Below are positions 13,626 to 20,303 of a stretch of 20,303 nucleotides of DNA, piece by piece; the first letter of the stretch is position 1, and each line of letters starts with the position of its first letter. The DNA is from Protofrankia sp963555915. Its GTDB lineage: Bacteria > Actinomycetota > Actinomycetes > Frankiales > Frankiaceae. The position numbers and the translations under genes were made by a program. The stretch lies in the NCBI RefSeq assembly GCF_963555915.1, contig NZ_CAUVXL010000061.1, forward strand, positions 1 to 20,303, given 5' to 3'. A model generated the notes under the pieces. The model did no database searches and had not been told where the DNA came from. It was given only the letters and a program-made list of their open reading frames with translations.

Positions 13626-14636
13626 GTGAACGTGCAGGACGTGGCGGCTTCGGCGCGGCCGCTTGATTATCAGGTGGATCATCAGGGTGGGCGGTCGGAT
13701 GCTGATGTCGCCGAGCCGCAGATCCGTATCGTGGTCGTGGCCTACCATTCTGGTGAGGTGCTTGGTCCGTTCATGGACTCCCTGACCAAGGCCACGGTGC
13801 AGCCGTACGAGGTGGTTGTCGTGGACAACTCCCCGGAGCTGGACGCGGGTACCGCCGCGGTGGCCGAGCGCGAGGAAGTCCGGTTACTGCGTACCGGGCG
13901 CAACCTCGGGTACGGCAGCGCGATCAACCGGGGGGCGGCCGGCGCCGGCGCGCCGTGGCTGGTCGTGGCCAACGCCGACATCGCGTTCACGCCCGGATCG
14001 CTCGACGAACTCCTGGAGGTGTCGAGCCGCTGGCCGGGGGCCGGGGCCTTCGGCCCGGCCATCACGAACCCGGGTGGCGTGCTCTACCCGTCCGCCCGCG
14101 AACTTCCCTCGTTGCGGCGTGGGATCGGCCATGCCCTGCTCGGCTGGTGCTGGCCGACGAACCCGTGGACGACGGCCTACCGCCGGGACCGGGCCACCCC
14201 GGTCGAGACGACCGCCGGCTGGCTGTCGGGGTCATGCCAGCTGCTGCGGCGTCGGGCCTTCGAGGCGGTCGACGGGTTCGACGAGGCGTACTTCATGTTC
14301 ATGGAGGATGTGGATCTGGGCCGGCGGCTCGGGTTGCTCGGCTGGCAGCTGGTCTACGTACCCACCGCCGTCGTGGAGCACCTGGGCGGCCACTCCACCA
14401 AGCGCACCTCGCGGCGGATGGTGATCGCGCATCACCGCAGCATGCTCCGCTACCTGTCCCGGCAGTACCCCGGGCCCGGGTACCTGCCGCTGCGGCTTGC
14501 CCTCGGGGTGGGTCTGGGATTTCGGCTGCTCCTCGCCCTCGCGCTCGCGGGCGACAGCGCGGGTGCCCGCGCGACGCGCTCCGCCGACGACCTCCCGTCC
14601 AGCGGTGGTCCGGACACCGGCAGAACCCGGGTCTGA
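13626..14636 (+). CDS. wbbL: GT2 glycosyltransferase, WbbL-like rhamnosyltransferase
   Basis: A 336-residue GT-A enzyme. GTG 13626 is preceded by GAGGG with 7 bases between. After a 30-residue hydrophilic lead the nucleotide-binding domain begins (Ile-Arg-Ile-Val-Val-Val-Ala-Tyr), with Val-Val-Asp-Asn-Ser at 65-69, Asn-Leu-Gly-Tyr-Gly at 93-97, the metal-binding Asn-Ala-Asp at 116-118, Ser-Gly-Ser-Cys at 201-204, and Gly-Phe-Asp-Glu-x-Tyr-Phe-Met-Phe-Met-Glu-Asp-Val-Asp at 217-230, whose Glu-Asp supplies the base. A hydrophobic stretch at 290-308 may touch the membrane. This matches WbbL, which adds rhamnose to GlcNAc-diphospho-decaprenol when the wall linker is built. The ManB-like gene 3.6 kb away supports that, since wbbL and manB are neighbours in mycobacteria. 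Related rhamnosyltransferases with other acceptors cannot be excluded. Confidence 0.8.
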   Translation: MNVQDVAASARPLDYQVDHQGGRSDADVAEPQIRIVVVAYHSGEVLGPFMDSLTKATVQPYEVVVVDNSPELDAGTAAVAEREEVRLLRTGRNLGYGSAINRGAAGAGAPWLVVANADIAFTPGSLDELLEVSSRWPGAGAFGPAITNPGGVLYPSARELPSLRRGIGHALLGWCWPTNPWTTAYRRDRATPVETTAGWLSGSCQLLRRRAFEAVDGFDEAYFMFMEDVDLGRRLGLLGWQLVYVPTAVVEHLGGHSTKRTSRRMVIAHHRSMLRYLSRQYPGPGYLPLRLALGVGLGFRLLLALALAGDSAGARATRSADDLPSSGGPDTGRTRV

Positions 14637-14671
14637 CCGGGCATAGGTTCCGAGCCGGCGGGGCGCATCGG

Positions 14672-17600
14672 TCAGCGTCTGGGGATCAGCTCGCTCAGCC
14701 GACCGGCCACGACGGAGATCATGGCGCTGGACAGGCGCGGTGCCGCGGTCACGTCGTCGACGACGGCGCGTACCCGGTCGGCCCGGGCTCCGGTGGTGAT
14801 CCGGTCGATGGCCGCGTCCAGGTCGAACTCGGGTGTGGCCATGGCCGCCTCGGTCAGCTCCGACCGGGCGCGGGCGACGTCCGCCCGCAGGGTCGCGGCC
14901 GCGATGTGCTCCCAGTACGACTGACCCGGCAGCTGCGCACCGCGGCCGATGAGGTGTGCCAGGCCCAGGCGTCCCAGGCCCAGATTCGTTCCGATGGCGG
15001 TGTAGACGTGCAGTACGTCTCCCGGTTCGAGGTCGTTGCGCAGGGCCACGTCGACGATGTCGAGTGCCGGGCTCATCGCGTCGAGCCACGCGACGCGCTC
15101 GGCCAGCCGCGCTGGCAGGCCGCGCTCGTAGAGCTGCTCGGCCAGTGCCAGGATGCCGGCCAGTTCCTGGTCGGATCCGACGGTGGCGAGCACGGCGGGC
15201 AGGGCCGCCGCAACATCCCGCATGCCGTCGGCGTATCGGGTGATCTCCGCTTCGATGTCCAGCGGCGACCGGCGGGCCCGCAGCAGCCACAGCGCGGATT
15301 CCTCGTGGACGAAGTGACAGTGCAGCAGCGCCTCGGCGGTGGGGTCGGTGGAGCCCACGGCCGGGCGGGTGCGGCTGCCCTCCCCGAGGCAGTGGACGTC
15401 CATGGCGTCCCAGATGTCGGTGAGGCCGAGCAGGTCGCGGGTGATGACGAAGGCCCGGGTGCCCTGGACGGTGTCCGCGCCGGTCAGCTCACGCAGCCGA
15501 AAGAGGAAACCGGCGCCGACCCGGTCGATGATCGAGTTGGCGAGCTGGGAGGCGATGATCTCCCGTCGCAGCGGGTGGCGGTCGAAGTGTTCGCGCAGCG
15601 TCCCCCGCAACGAGGCCGGCAGGTAGGCATCCAGGGTGGGCCCGCCGACCGGCTCGTCGGGCAGGCCTGAGGCCAGCAGCGACCGGGCAACCATCCGTTT
15701 GGCGTAGGCGTGCAGGACGGCGATCTCCGGCCGGGTGTAGGTCCGTCCCTTGGCAAGCCGGTTGCCGAGCTCTTCGGTGTCCGGCAGGGTCTCGACATCC
15801 GGGTCGATCTCGCCGGTCTCCACCAGATGGGTGATGAGCCGGGACAACCCGTCCGCCATGGACATGGCATGGCGTTCGGCCGCGCTCAGCGCCAGGGCCT
15901 GGCGGGCGGAGTCGACCAGAACCGCTCGGGTGACGTCGTCGGTGGCCGATGCCAACAGCCGTTCGCGGTCGACCCGGTCGATCGCTCCCTTGCTGATGGC
16001 CAGGTCAAGGCCGATCTTGAGATTGACCTCGCGATCGGAGCAGTTCACCCCGGCGGAGTTGTCCACGAAGTCGGTGTTGCAGCGACCGCCGTGCATGGCG
16101 AACTCGACCCGGGCGGCATCGGTGAGGCCGAGGTTCCCGCCCTCGGCCACGACCCGGGCGCGCAGCTCGACCGCGTCGACCCGCATCCCGTCCCGCGCCT
16201 TGTCCCCGACCGCGCCGTGTTCCTGCGTACTGGCTTTGACCCAGGTGCCGACACCGCCGTTCCACAGCAGGTCGACCGGTGCGCGCAGCACCGCCCGGAC
16301 CACGGCGTCGGCGGGCAGCGCATCGTCGCCGACCCCGAGCAGTTCCCGTACCTGTTCGGTCAGTTCGATCTGCTTGGCCGACAGCGCGAACACACCACCG
16401 CCGGGCGACAGCGCGGAGCGATCGTAGTCGTCCCAGCTGCTCCCGGGCAGCGCCGCGAGGCGTTCGCGCTCGGCGAACGAGCGGGCCGGGTCGGGGTCGG
16501 GGTCAAGAAAAATGTGACGATGATCGAATGCGGCGACCAGGCGGAGGTAGCGGGAGAGGAGCATGCCGTTGCCGAAGACGTCCCCGGACATGTCGCCGAT
16601 GCCGACGACGGTGAGCGGTTCGCGGTCGGCGTCCACGCCCAGTTCGGTGAAATGACGGCGAACGGACTCCCACGCGCCCCGGGCGGTGATGCCCAGCGCC
16701 TTGTGGTCGTACCCGGTGCGGCCACCCGAGGCGAACGCGTCACCGAGCCAGTACCCGCTCGATCTCGCCACCTCGTTGGCGAGATCGGAGAAGCGCGCCG
16801 TGCCCTTGTCCGCGGCGACCACGAGGTAGCTGTCCGGCCCGTCATGGCAGATCATGCCCGGGCTGCGGACGGTTGCGCCGTCGACCCGGTCGTCCACGAG
16901 GGCCAACAGCGCCCGCATGAACTCCGCGTAGCAGGACCGGGCCAGCGTGGCGAGCTCGTCGGGGTCCGACGGCGGACGGCGCAGCACGAAGCCGCCCTTG
17001 GCACCGTCCGGCACGATGATGGCGTTCTTGACCCGCTGGGCCTTCATCAGGCCGAGAATCTCGGTGCGCAGGTCCTCCTGGCGGTCGGACCACCGGATGC
17101 CGCCACGGGCCAGCGCAGCCCCGCGAAGATGCACCGCGTCGAACAGCCCAGAACTGACGAAGGTTTCCGCCTCGGGCACCGGCGGCGGCAACCAGAGCAG
17201 TCCGCCTGAGGCGATCTTGAGGGCGAGTGTCGCCGGGGTGTCCACCCCGGACACGGAGTGCGGGTAGAACGTCGTGCGCACAACGGCGAGGACGAGGTCC
17301 CGCAACCGGCGGAGGACCATGTCGTCGTTGATGCCGGTCACCCACCCCAGCGCGTCCTCCAGCCGCGCGTGCAGCCGCCCGGTCTCCGTGGGACTCACCC
17401 GTGCCGGGTCCATCCGGGCGTGGAACAGTGCGACGAGATCGTGCGCATAGGACGGGTGGGCAGTCAGGACGCGGTGGGCGTAGCGGGTTCCCAGCGACGT
17501 TCCAGCCAGGCGCAGGTAACGGAACAGGGCCCGCAACAGCCCCACCTCCCGGGCGGTGAGCCCGGCGGTCAGCACGAGTGAGTCGAGGCTGTCGCTGTCG

Positions 17601-17983
17601 ATGTCCCCGCGTGCGAGGCCCGCCAGAATGCCGCGCAGCCCGTCCATCTGCCTGAGGGCGGCGTCGGCGAGCGCCGGTGTGGCGCGCACGTGGTACTCGT
17701 CCAGGCTGACGGTGCCCCCGAGCGGGCCCGGCTGGCTCGGCAGCCAGCGATGGGTCGTCGCGCGTAGGCCGAGGTTGGTGAGCACGGGTACGACATCGGC
17801 TATGGGTGGACCCTCGCCGTGCCAGGCGAGCCACACCGCCAGGGTGGCGGGACCACCGTCGTCGGTGCGGGCGGCGGCAAAACCCGGTTCCCCACCGTGG
17901 AGCAGCGCGGCCGTAGCTGCCTCGGCGCCCGTGCGGGCGTCGCCGGGAGAGACCCGGTAGCGGACAGGTTGCTGGCGCACCAC
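14672..17983 (-). CDS. gdh: NAD-dependent glutamate dehydrogenase, short form lacking N-terminal region
   Basis: About 1,103 residues from GTG 17983 (start uncertain; no strong ribosome-binding site). The catalytic core is complete: Ala-Arg-Gly-Gly-Ile-Arg-Trp-Ser-Asp-Arg at 292-301, Lys-Ala-Gln-x-x-Lys-Asn-Ala-Ile-Ile-Val-Pro at 314-325, Lys-Gly-Gly-Phe at 329-332, and the dinucleotide-binding Gly-Ile-Gly-Asp-Met-Ser-Gly-Asp-Val-Phe-Gly-Asn-Gly at 461-473. Asn-Thr-Asp-Phe-Val-Asp-Asn-Ser-Ala-Gly-Val further on is also typical. The enzyme oxidises glutamate to 2-oxoglutarate and ammonia with NAD. Actinobacterial members are usually around 1,600 residues with an N-terminal regulatory region; here the first ~500 are absent and no fragment of them is seen upstream. 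It converges on wbbL with a 35-bp gap and diverges from the nucleotidyltransferase. Either a natural short version or an N-terminal truncation. Confidence 0.82.
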   Translation of the reverse strand: MVRQQPVRYRVSPGDARTGAEAATAALLHGGEPGFAAARTDDGGPATLAVWLAWHGEGPPIADVVPVLTNLGLRATTHRWLPSQPGPLGGTVSLDEYHVRATPALADAALRQMDGLRGILAGLARGDIDSDSLDSLVLTAGLTAREVGLLRALFRYLRLAGTSLGTRYAHRVLTAHPSYAHDLVALFHARMDPARVSPTETGRLHARLEDALGWVTGINDDMVLRRLRDLVLAVVRTTFYPHSVSGVDTPATLALKIASGGLLWLPPPVPEAETFVSSGLFDAVHLRGAALARGGIRWSDRQEDLRTEILGLMKAQRVKNAIIVPDGAKGGFVLRRPPSDPDELATLARSCYAEFMRALLALVDDRVDGATVRSPGMICHDGPDSYLVVAADKGTARFSDLANEVARSSGYWLGDAFASGGRTGYDHKALGITARGAWESVRRHFTELGVDADREPLTVVGIGDMSGDVFGNGMLLSRYLRLVAAFDHRHIFLDPDPDPARSFAERERLAALPGSSWDDYDRSALSPGGGVFALSAKQIELTEQVRELLGVGDDALPADAVVRAVLRAPVDLLWNGGVGTWVKASTQEHGAVGDKARDGMRVDAVELRARVVAEGGNLGLTDAARVEFAMHGGRCNTDFVDNSAGVNCSDREVNLKIGLDLAISKGAIDRVDRERLLASATDDVTRAVLVDSARQALALSAAERHAMSMADGLSRLITHLVETGEIDPDVETLPDTEELGNRLAKGRTYTRPEIAVLHAYAKRMVARSLLASGLPDEPVGGPTLDAYLPASLRGTLREHFDRHPLRREIIASQLANSIIDRVGAGFLFRLRELTGADTVQGTRAFVITRDLLGLTDIWDAMDVHCLGEGSRTRPAVGSTDPTAEALLHCHFVHEESALWLLRARRSPLDIEAEITRYADGMRDVAAALPAVLATVGSDQELAGILALAEQLYERGLPARLAERVAWLDAMSPALDIVDVALRNDLEPGDVLHVYTAIGTNLGLGRLGLAHLIGRGAQLPGQSYWEHIAAATLRADVARARSELTEAAMATPEFDLDAAIDRITTGARADRVRAVVDDVTAAPRLSSAMISVVAGRLSELIPRR

Positions 17984-18209
17984 GTCTTCAGCATCGCCAG
18001 TTGGGCTCGTGCGCGCACTCCGGCGTGCCGGGGCCGGTGAACAGGGCCGGTGAACAGGGCCGGTGAACAGGGCCGGTGAACAGGGCCGGTGAACGAGGCG
18101 GATCCGGCAGCTGTGCCCAGCCTGGTCGGCAGGTGTCCGCGACGCGACGCCATGGAGGTATGCCGACATCGTGCACCAGCCGGTGCGGCCTCTGGGACAC
18201 TCACGCGTC
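17984..18209. promoter_or_regulatory. Divergent gdh/manB intergenic region
   Basis: These 226 bp must hold the promoters of both the dehydrogenase and the nucleotidyltransferase. The dehydrogenase side contains a five-copy 13-bp repeat (18031-18095). A small inverted repeat GCACC/GGTGC lies at 18173-18186, 24 bp before the ATG of the nucleotidyltransferase. I cannot place -35/-10 elements with confidence. Confidence 0.4.
18031..18095. repeat. 13-bp tandem repeat, five copies
   Basis: Five head-to-tail copies of GGGCCGGTGAACA fill 18031-18095; the only change is the last base of copy five (G). The unit is not a multiple of three, which fits a non-coding location. It lies 48 bp upstream of the chosen dehydrogenase start. 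Confidence 0.95.
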
Positions 18210-19283
18210 ATGGACGCTGTGATGCTGGTCGGAGGACAGGGTAGTCGGCTGCGCCCGCTGACGATGTCAGCACCGAAACCGATGCTTGCGGTCGCCGGCG
18301 TTCCGGTGACCGCCCACATGCTTGCTCGGGCGCGTGACGCGGGCATCACCCGTGTTGTTCTCGCCACCTCATACCGGGCCGAAGTGTTCGAGGAGTACTT
18401 CGGCGACGGCTCCGCACACGGTCTGGAGCTGGAGTACGTCACCGAGACCGAGCCGCTGGGAACCGGCGGTGCGATCCGCAACGTCGCGTCACGGCTGCGC
18501 GGTGGTCCGGGCGACCCGGTGGTCATCTTCAATGGCGACATCCTGTCGGGTCTGGACATCGTCGCGTTGGTGCGCCGGCACCGGGACGCCGACGCGGCCG
18601 TCACCCTGCATCTGACTGAGGTCGGTGACCCCCGTGCCTTCGGCGTGGTCCCCACCGATGCCGACGGCCGCGTCACCCAGTTCCTGGAGAAGACCCCCGA
18701 TCCGCCGACCAACCGGATCAATGCGGGCTGTTACGTCTTCCGGCGGTCAGTGATCGACGACATTCCGGCCGGCCGGCCGGTCTCGGTCGAGCGGGAGACC
18801 TTTCCGGGGTTGCTGGCGTCCGGCGTTCTCGTCGTCGGCTACGTCGACAGCACGTACTGGCTGGATCTGGGTACCCCGGAGGCGTTCATCCAGGGTTCCC
18901 GCGACCTGGTGATGGGACGGATCACATCCTCCGCACTGCCGGGACCCGTCGGTGACCAGCTGGTGCTGGCCGGCGCGTCCGTCGCCGCGGACGCGAAGAT
19001 CAGCGGGGGGGCGGTGGTGGGTGCCGGCGCCGTGGTGGGTTGCGGCGCCACGGTGGACGGTGCGGTGCTCTTCGACGGTGCGGTCATCGGTGACGGTGCG
19101 GTGGTGCGTGGATCGGTCGTCGGCGCCGGCGCGGTCATCGGTGCACGGGTGTCACTGGACGGGGTCGTCGTGGGCGACGGCGCGCGGATCGAGCCCGACA
19201 ACGAGCTGCGGGCTGGTGTCCGGGTGTTTCCCGGGGCGGTCCTCGGCGCGGGCGCGATCCGCTTCAGCTCGGACCGCGCCTGA
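18210..19283 (+). CDS. manB: Sugar-1-phosphate nucleotidyltransferase, ManB/ManC-like
   Basis: A 357-residue NDP-sugar synthase, probably GDP-mannose forming (mannose-1-phosphate guanylyltransferase), working in the cytoplasm. The nucleotide-binding signature Gly-Gly-Gln-Gly-Ser-Arg-Leu-Arg-Pro-Leu-Thr is at 8-18 and Pro-Lys-Pro-Met at 22-25. Gly-Thr-Gly-Gly-Ala-Ile at 84-89, Asn-Gly-Asp at 108-110 (metal), Glu-Lys at 160-161, Asn-Ala-Gly-Cys-Tyr-Val-Phe at 171-177 and Trp-Leu-Asp-Leu-Gly-Thr-Pro at 217-223 complete the site. Residues 255-335 form a left-handed beta-helix of hexapeptide repeats rich in Gly-Ala-Val. ATG 18210 fits the usual family start; a GTG at 18171 is possible. It should supply activated sugar to the upstream GT4 enzymes. 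Without assay, a UDP- or dTDP-sugar product remains possible, because the signature is shared. Confidence 0.83.
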   Translation: MDAVMLVGGQGSRLRPLTMSAPKPMLAVAGVPVTAHMLARARDAGITRVVLATSYRAEVFEEYFGDGSAHGLELEYVTETEPLGTGGAIRNVASRLRGGPGDPVVIFNGDILSGLDIVALVRRHRDADAAVTLHLTEVGDPRAFGVVPTDADGRVTQFLEKTPDPPTNRINAGCYVFRRSVIDDIPAGRPVSVERETFPGLLASGVLVVGYVDSTYWLDLGTPEAFIQGSRDLVMGRITSSALPGPVGDQLVLAGASVAADAKISGGAVVGAGAVVGCGATVDGAVLFDGAVIGDGAVVRGSVVGAGAVIGARVSLDGVVVGDGARIEPDNELRAGVRVFPGAVLGAGAIRFSSDRA

Positions 19284-19294
19284 CCGCTGTGCCA

Positions 19295-19337
19295 GCCGAC
19301 GCTGATGCCCGGGTTCCCCCGGGACATCAGCGTCGGC
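19295..19337. terminator. Strong bidirectional terminator hairpin
   Basis: Arms GCCGACGCTGAT (19295-19306) and ATCAGCGTCGGC (19326-19337) pair perfectly over 12 bp. Inside, CCCGGG (19308-19313) and CCCGGG (19318-19323) add 6 bp closed by a TTCC loop, separated from the outer stem by a 1x2 internal loop. It sits between two convergent genes, 11 bp after one stop and 7 bp before the other, so it can end both transcripts. There is no T-run. Confidence 0.85.
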
Positions 19338-19344
19338 GCCGGGG

Positions 19345-20211
19345 TTACGGCGTGGAGGTGGCCGCGCCCGCCGGGGCGGACGTGGCGGTACCGGTATCCG
19401 ATCCGGCGCTCGGCGCGGTGCCGGCCTGGGTGTTGCCGGCCTGGGTGTTGTCGGCCTGTGCGCTGCTGCCGGCCTGCGCGGTGCCGGCGATGGTCGGGCT
19501 CAGGTCGAGCGGGCCGCCGGACGCACCGGACTCGGACGCGGTGGGGGACGCCCACGCCGCGCCGGCCGGGCTCGGGTTGGCGTAGGTCTTCACGAACTCC
19601 TTGATGGCCGACTCCGACACGGTCGCGCATCGCTGGGTGCGGTCCCACGCCGTCAGCACGAAGTGCTTGTTGTCGGCGAACTCGCTGCGTGCCCAGGGGA
19701 CGGCGATGAACCGGTTGCCGGCCGCGTCCGCGGCGGTACGCAGCGCGGTGACCTGGTCGTCAGGGAGTTTCGCGTCGTACCAACCGATGATGAAGCCGTG
19801 TTCCAGGTTGTGGACGGCGCGCTCGATCCGCAGGTTGGGGATGCGCTCGTAGAAGCGGTAGGCGTCCGGTAGCGGGCTGGCATCGTGGTTACCCGACGAC
19901 GGCGGCGCGAGGTCGTAGTTGACCGGCTGGTTGGCCGCGACGTGGGTGTTGCCGCGGGAGGCGTCGTTGACGACTCCGGTACACCCGGCCGCGGTCGCCG
20001 CCGCGCTCGCCGCGGTGACGTGACCGACCGAGTGGGACTCATCCTTCGCCTGGTTGGCCACCAGCGCGTAGACGATGATGCCGGCCAGCACCGCGACTGC
20101 GACCAGGCCGCCGGTTCCGTAGATCAGAAAGGAACGCCGGCGTTCCTGGCGCCGTTGTTCCCGCCGGAGCGTATCGAGTCTTGCGTTGCGTTCCGCACTC
20201 TTTTTTCCCAC
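19345..20211 (-). CDS. DUF3105 membrane-anchored protein
   Basis: A 288-residue protein starting at GTG 20211, with AGGA 9 bases upstream. Residues 1-27 are highly charged (Lys/Arg/Glu), 28-52 form one membrane helix, and the rest should lie outside the cell (positive-inside rule). The DUF3105 domain spans about 77-212: Cys77, Pro-Pro-Ser-Ser-Gly-Asn-His-Asp at 103-110, His-Asn-Leu-Glu-His-Gly at 134-139, Thr-Ala-Trp at 187-189 and Cys195, likely pairing with Cys77. The conserved His/Glu residues suggest metal binding, but the family's function is not established. Residues 213-288 are a Ser/Thr/Ala/Gly-rich tail with a 15-bp repeat coding Asn-Thr-Gln-Ala-Gly. It converges on the nucleotidyltransferase and is separated from it by a strong terminator. 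Confidence 0.87.
   Translation of the reverse strand: MGKKSAERNARLDTLRREQRRQERRRSFLIYGTGGLVAVAVLAGIIVYALVANQAKDESHSVGHVTAASAAATAAGCTGVVNDASRGNTHVAANQPVNYDLAPPSSGNHDASPLPDAYRFYERIPNLRIERAVHNLEHGFIIGWYDAKLPDDQVTALRTAADAAGNRFIAVPWARSEFADNKHFVLTAWDRTQRCATVSESAIKEFVKTYANPSPAGAAWASPTASESGASGGPLDLSPTIAGTAQAGSSAQADNTQAGNTQAGTAPSAGSDTGTATSAPAGAATSTP
19420..19449. repeat. 15-bp direct repeat in the DUF3105 tail
   Basis: Two exact copies of GCCGGCCTGGGTGTT (19420-19434, 19435-19449) followed by diverged copies. They encode repeated Asn-Thr-Gln-Ala-Gly on the minus strand. Confidence 0.9.
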
Positions 20212-20303
20212 GGCGCAGGATCCTACGGAGGGCCGGTGGTCGCCCGCGCACCTCGTCCCCGCCGAACCCGCCAGGCGCTCTAAGAGGACGTCTTGTTCAG
20301 GTA

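Noticed and set aside
14637..14671. Terminator between convergent wbbL-like gene and dehydrogenase
   Set aside because: The 35-bp gap contains no convincing perfect hairpin.
13955..17209. Long plus-strand frames (13955-15670 and 15710-17209)
   Set aside because: They are shadows of the GT2 gene and of the minus-strand glutamate dehydrogenase, which have clear motifs; the shadow products have none.
18160..18222. 20-residue upstream ORF with GGAGG just before its ATG and a stop overlapping the nucleotidyltransferase reading frame
   Set aside because: Only one base separates GGAGG from the ATG, too short for efficient initiation, and the peptide is unremarkable.
20212..20303. tRNA or further gene at the right edge
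   Set aside because: No cloverleaf arms or coding frame with a start signal could be made out in these 92 bases.

Overview
The window is GC-rich throughout, uses many GTG starts, and carries actinobacterial gene families: a large NAD-dependent glutamate dehydrogenase, DUF3105, a WbbL-like rhamnosyltransferase beside a ManB-like nucleotidyltransferase, and a MoxR/VWA/DUF5682/DUF5691 cassette. This points to a filamentous actinomycete. The abundance of short tandem repeats and gene fragments is compatible with a Frankia-like genome, but that genus call is inference only. No rRNA, tRNA, CRISPR array, intact transposase or integrase was seen.

Layout. (1) 1-533, plus strand: the tail of an unidentified gene, coupled by a TGATG overlap to a small protein with a possible EF-Tu-like barrel. 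(2) 7448-736, minus strand: a tightly packed operon of DUF5691, MoxR-type AAA+ ATPase, DUF5682 (TraB/ChaN-like) and VWA protein, with overlaps at both of the last two junctions. Upstream of DUF5691 and in the same frame is what looks like the last ~55 residues of the SWIM zinc-finger protein that normally accompanies this cassette. (3) 7868-10070: an EamA-family exporter with an unusual C-terminal extension, followed by gene debris: the first 43 codons of a divergent LysR regulator, the C-terminal third of an inverted alpha/beta hydrolase, and a truncated HINT domain of a polymorphic toxin. (4) 10116-10691: a proline/serine/threonine-rich lipoprotein, then an intergenic region with a nested dyad and 33-bp repeats. 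(5) 10973-14636, plus strand: two GT4 glycosyltransferases and a GT2 rhamnosyltransferase-like enzyme. (6) 17983-14672, minus strand: an NAD-glutamate dehydrogenase that keeps the catalytic core but lacks about the first 500 residues of the usual large form. (7) 18210-19283, plus strand: a sugar-1-phosphate nucleotidyltransferase, divergent from the dehydrogenase across a region with five 13-bp repeats. (8) 20211-19345, minus strand: a DUF3105 membrane-anchored protein, separated from the nucleotidyltransferase by a strong two-way terminator hairpin.

How it fits together. Regions 5 and 7 form a cell-envelope glycan unit: an activated-sugar synthase and three transferases. The dehydrogenase is oriented against them and looks like a separate function placed between the wbbL-like and manB-like genes. 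Region 2 is the most promising little-described system: an ATPase, a metal-dependent-adhesion-site (MIDAS) protein and a TraB/ChaN-fold protein made as a translationally coupled set, with helical DUF5691. The best structural oddity is the scar zone at 7584-10070, where at least four genes are cut and joined within 2.5 kb.
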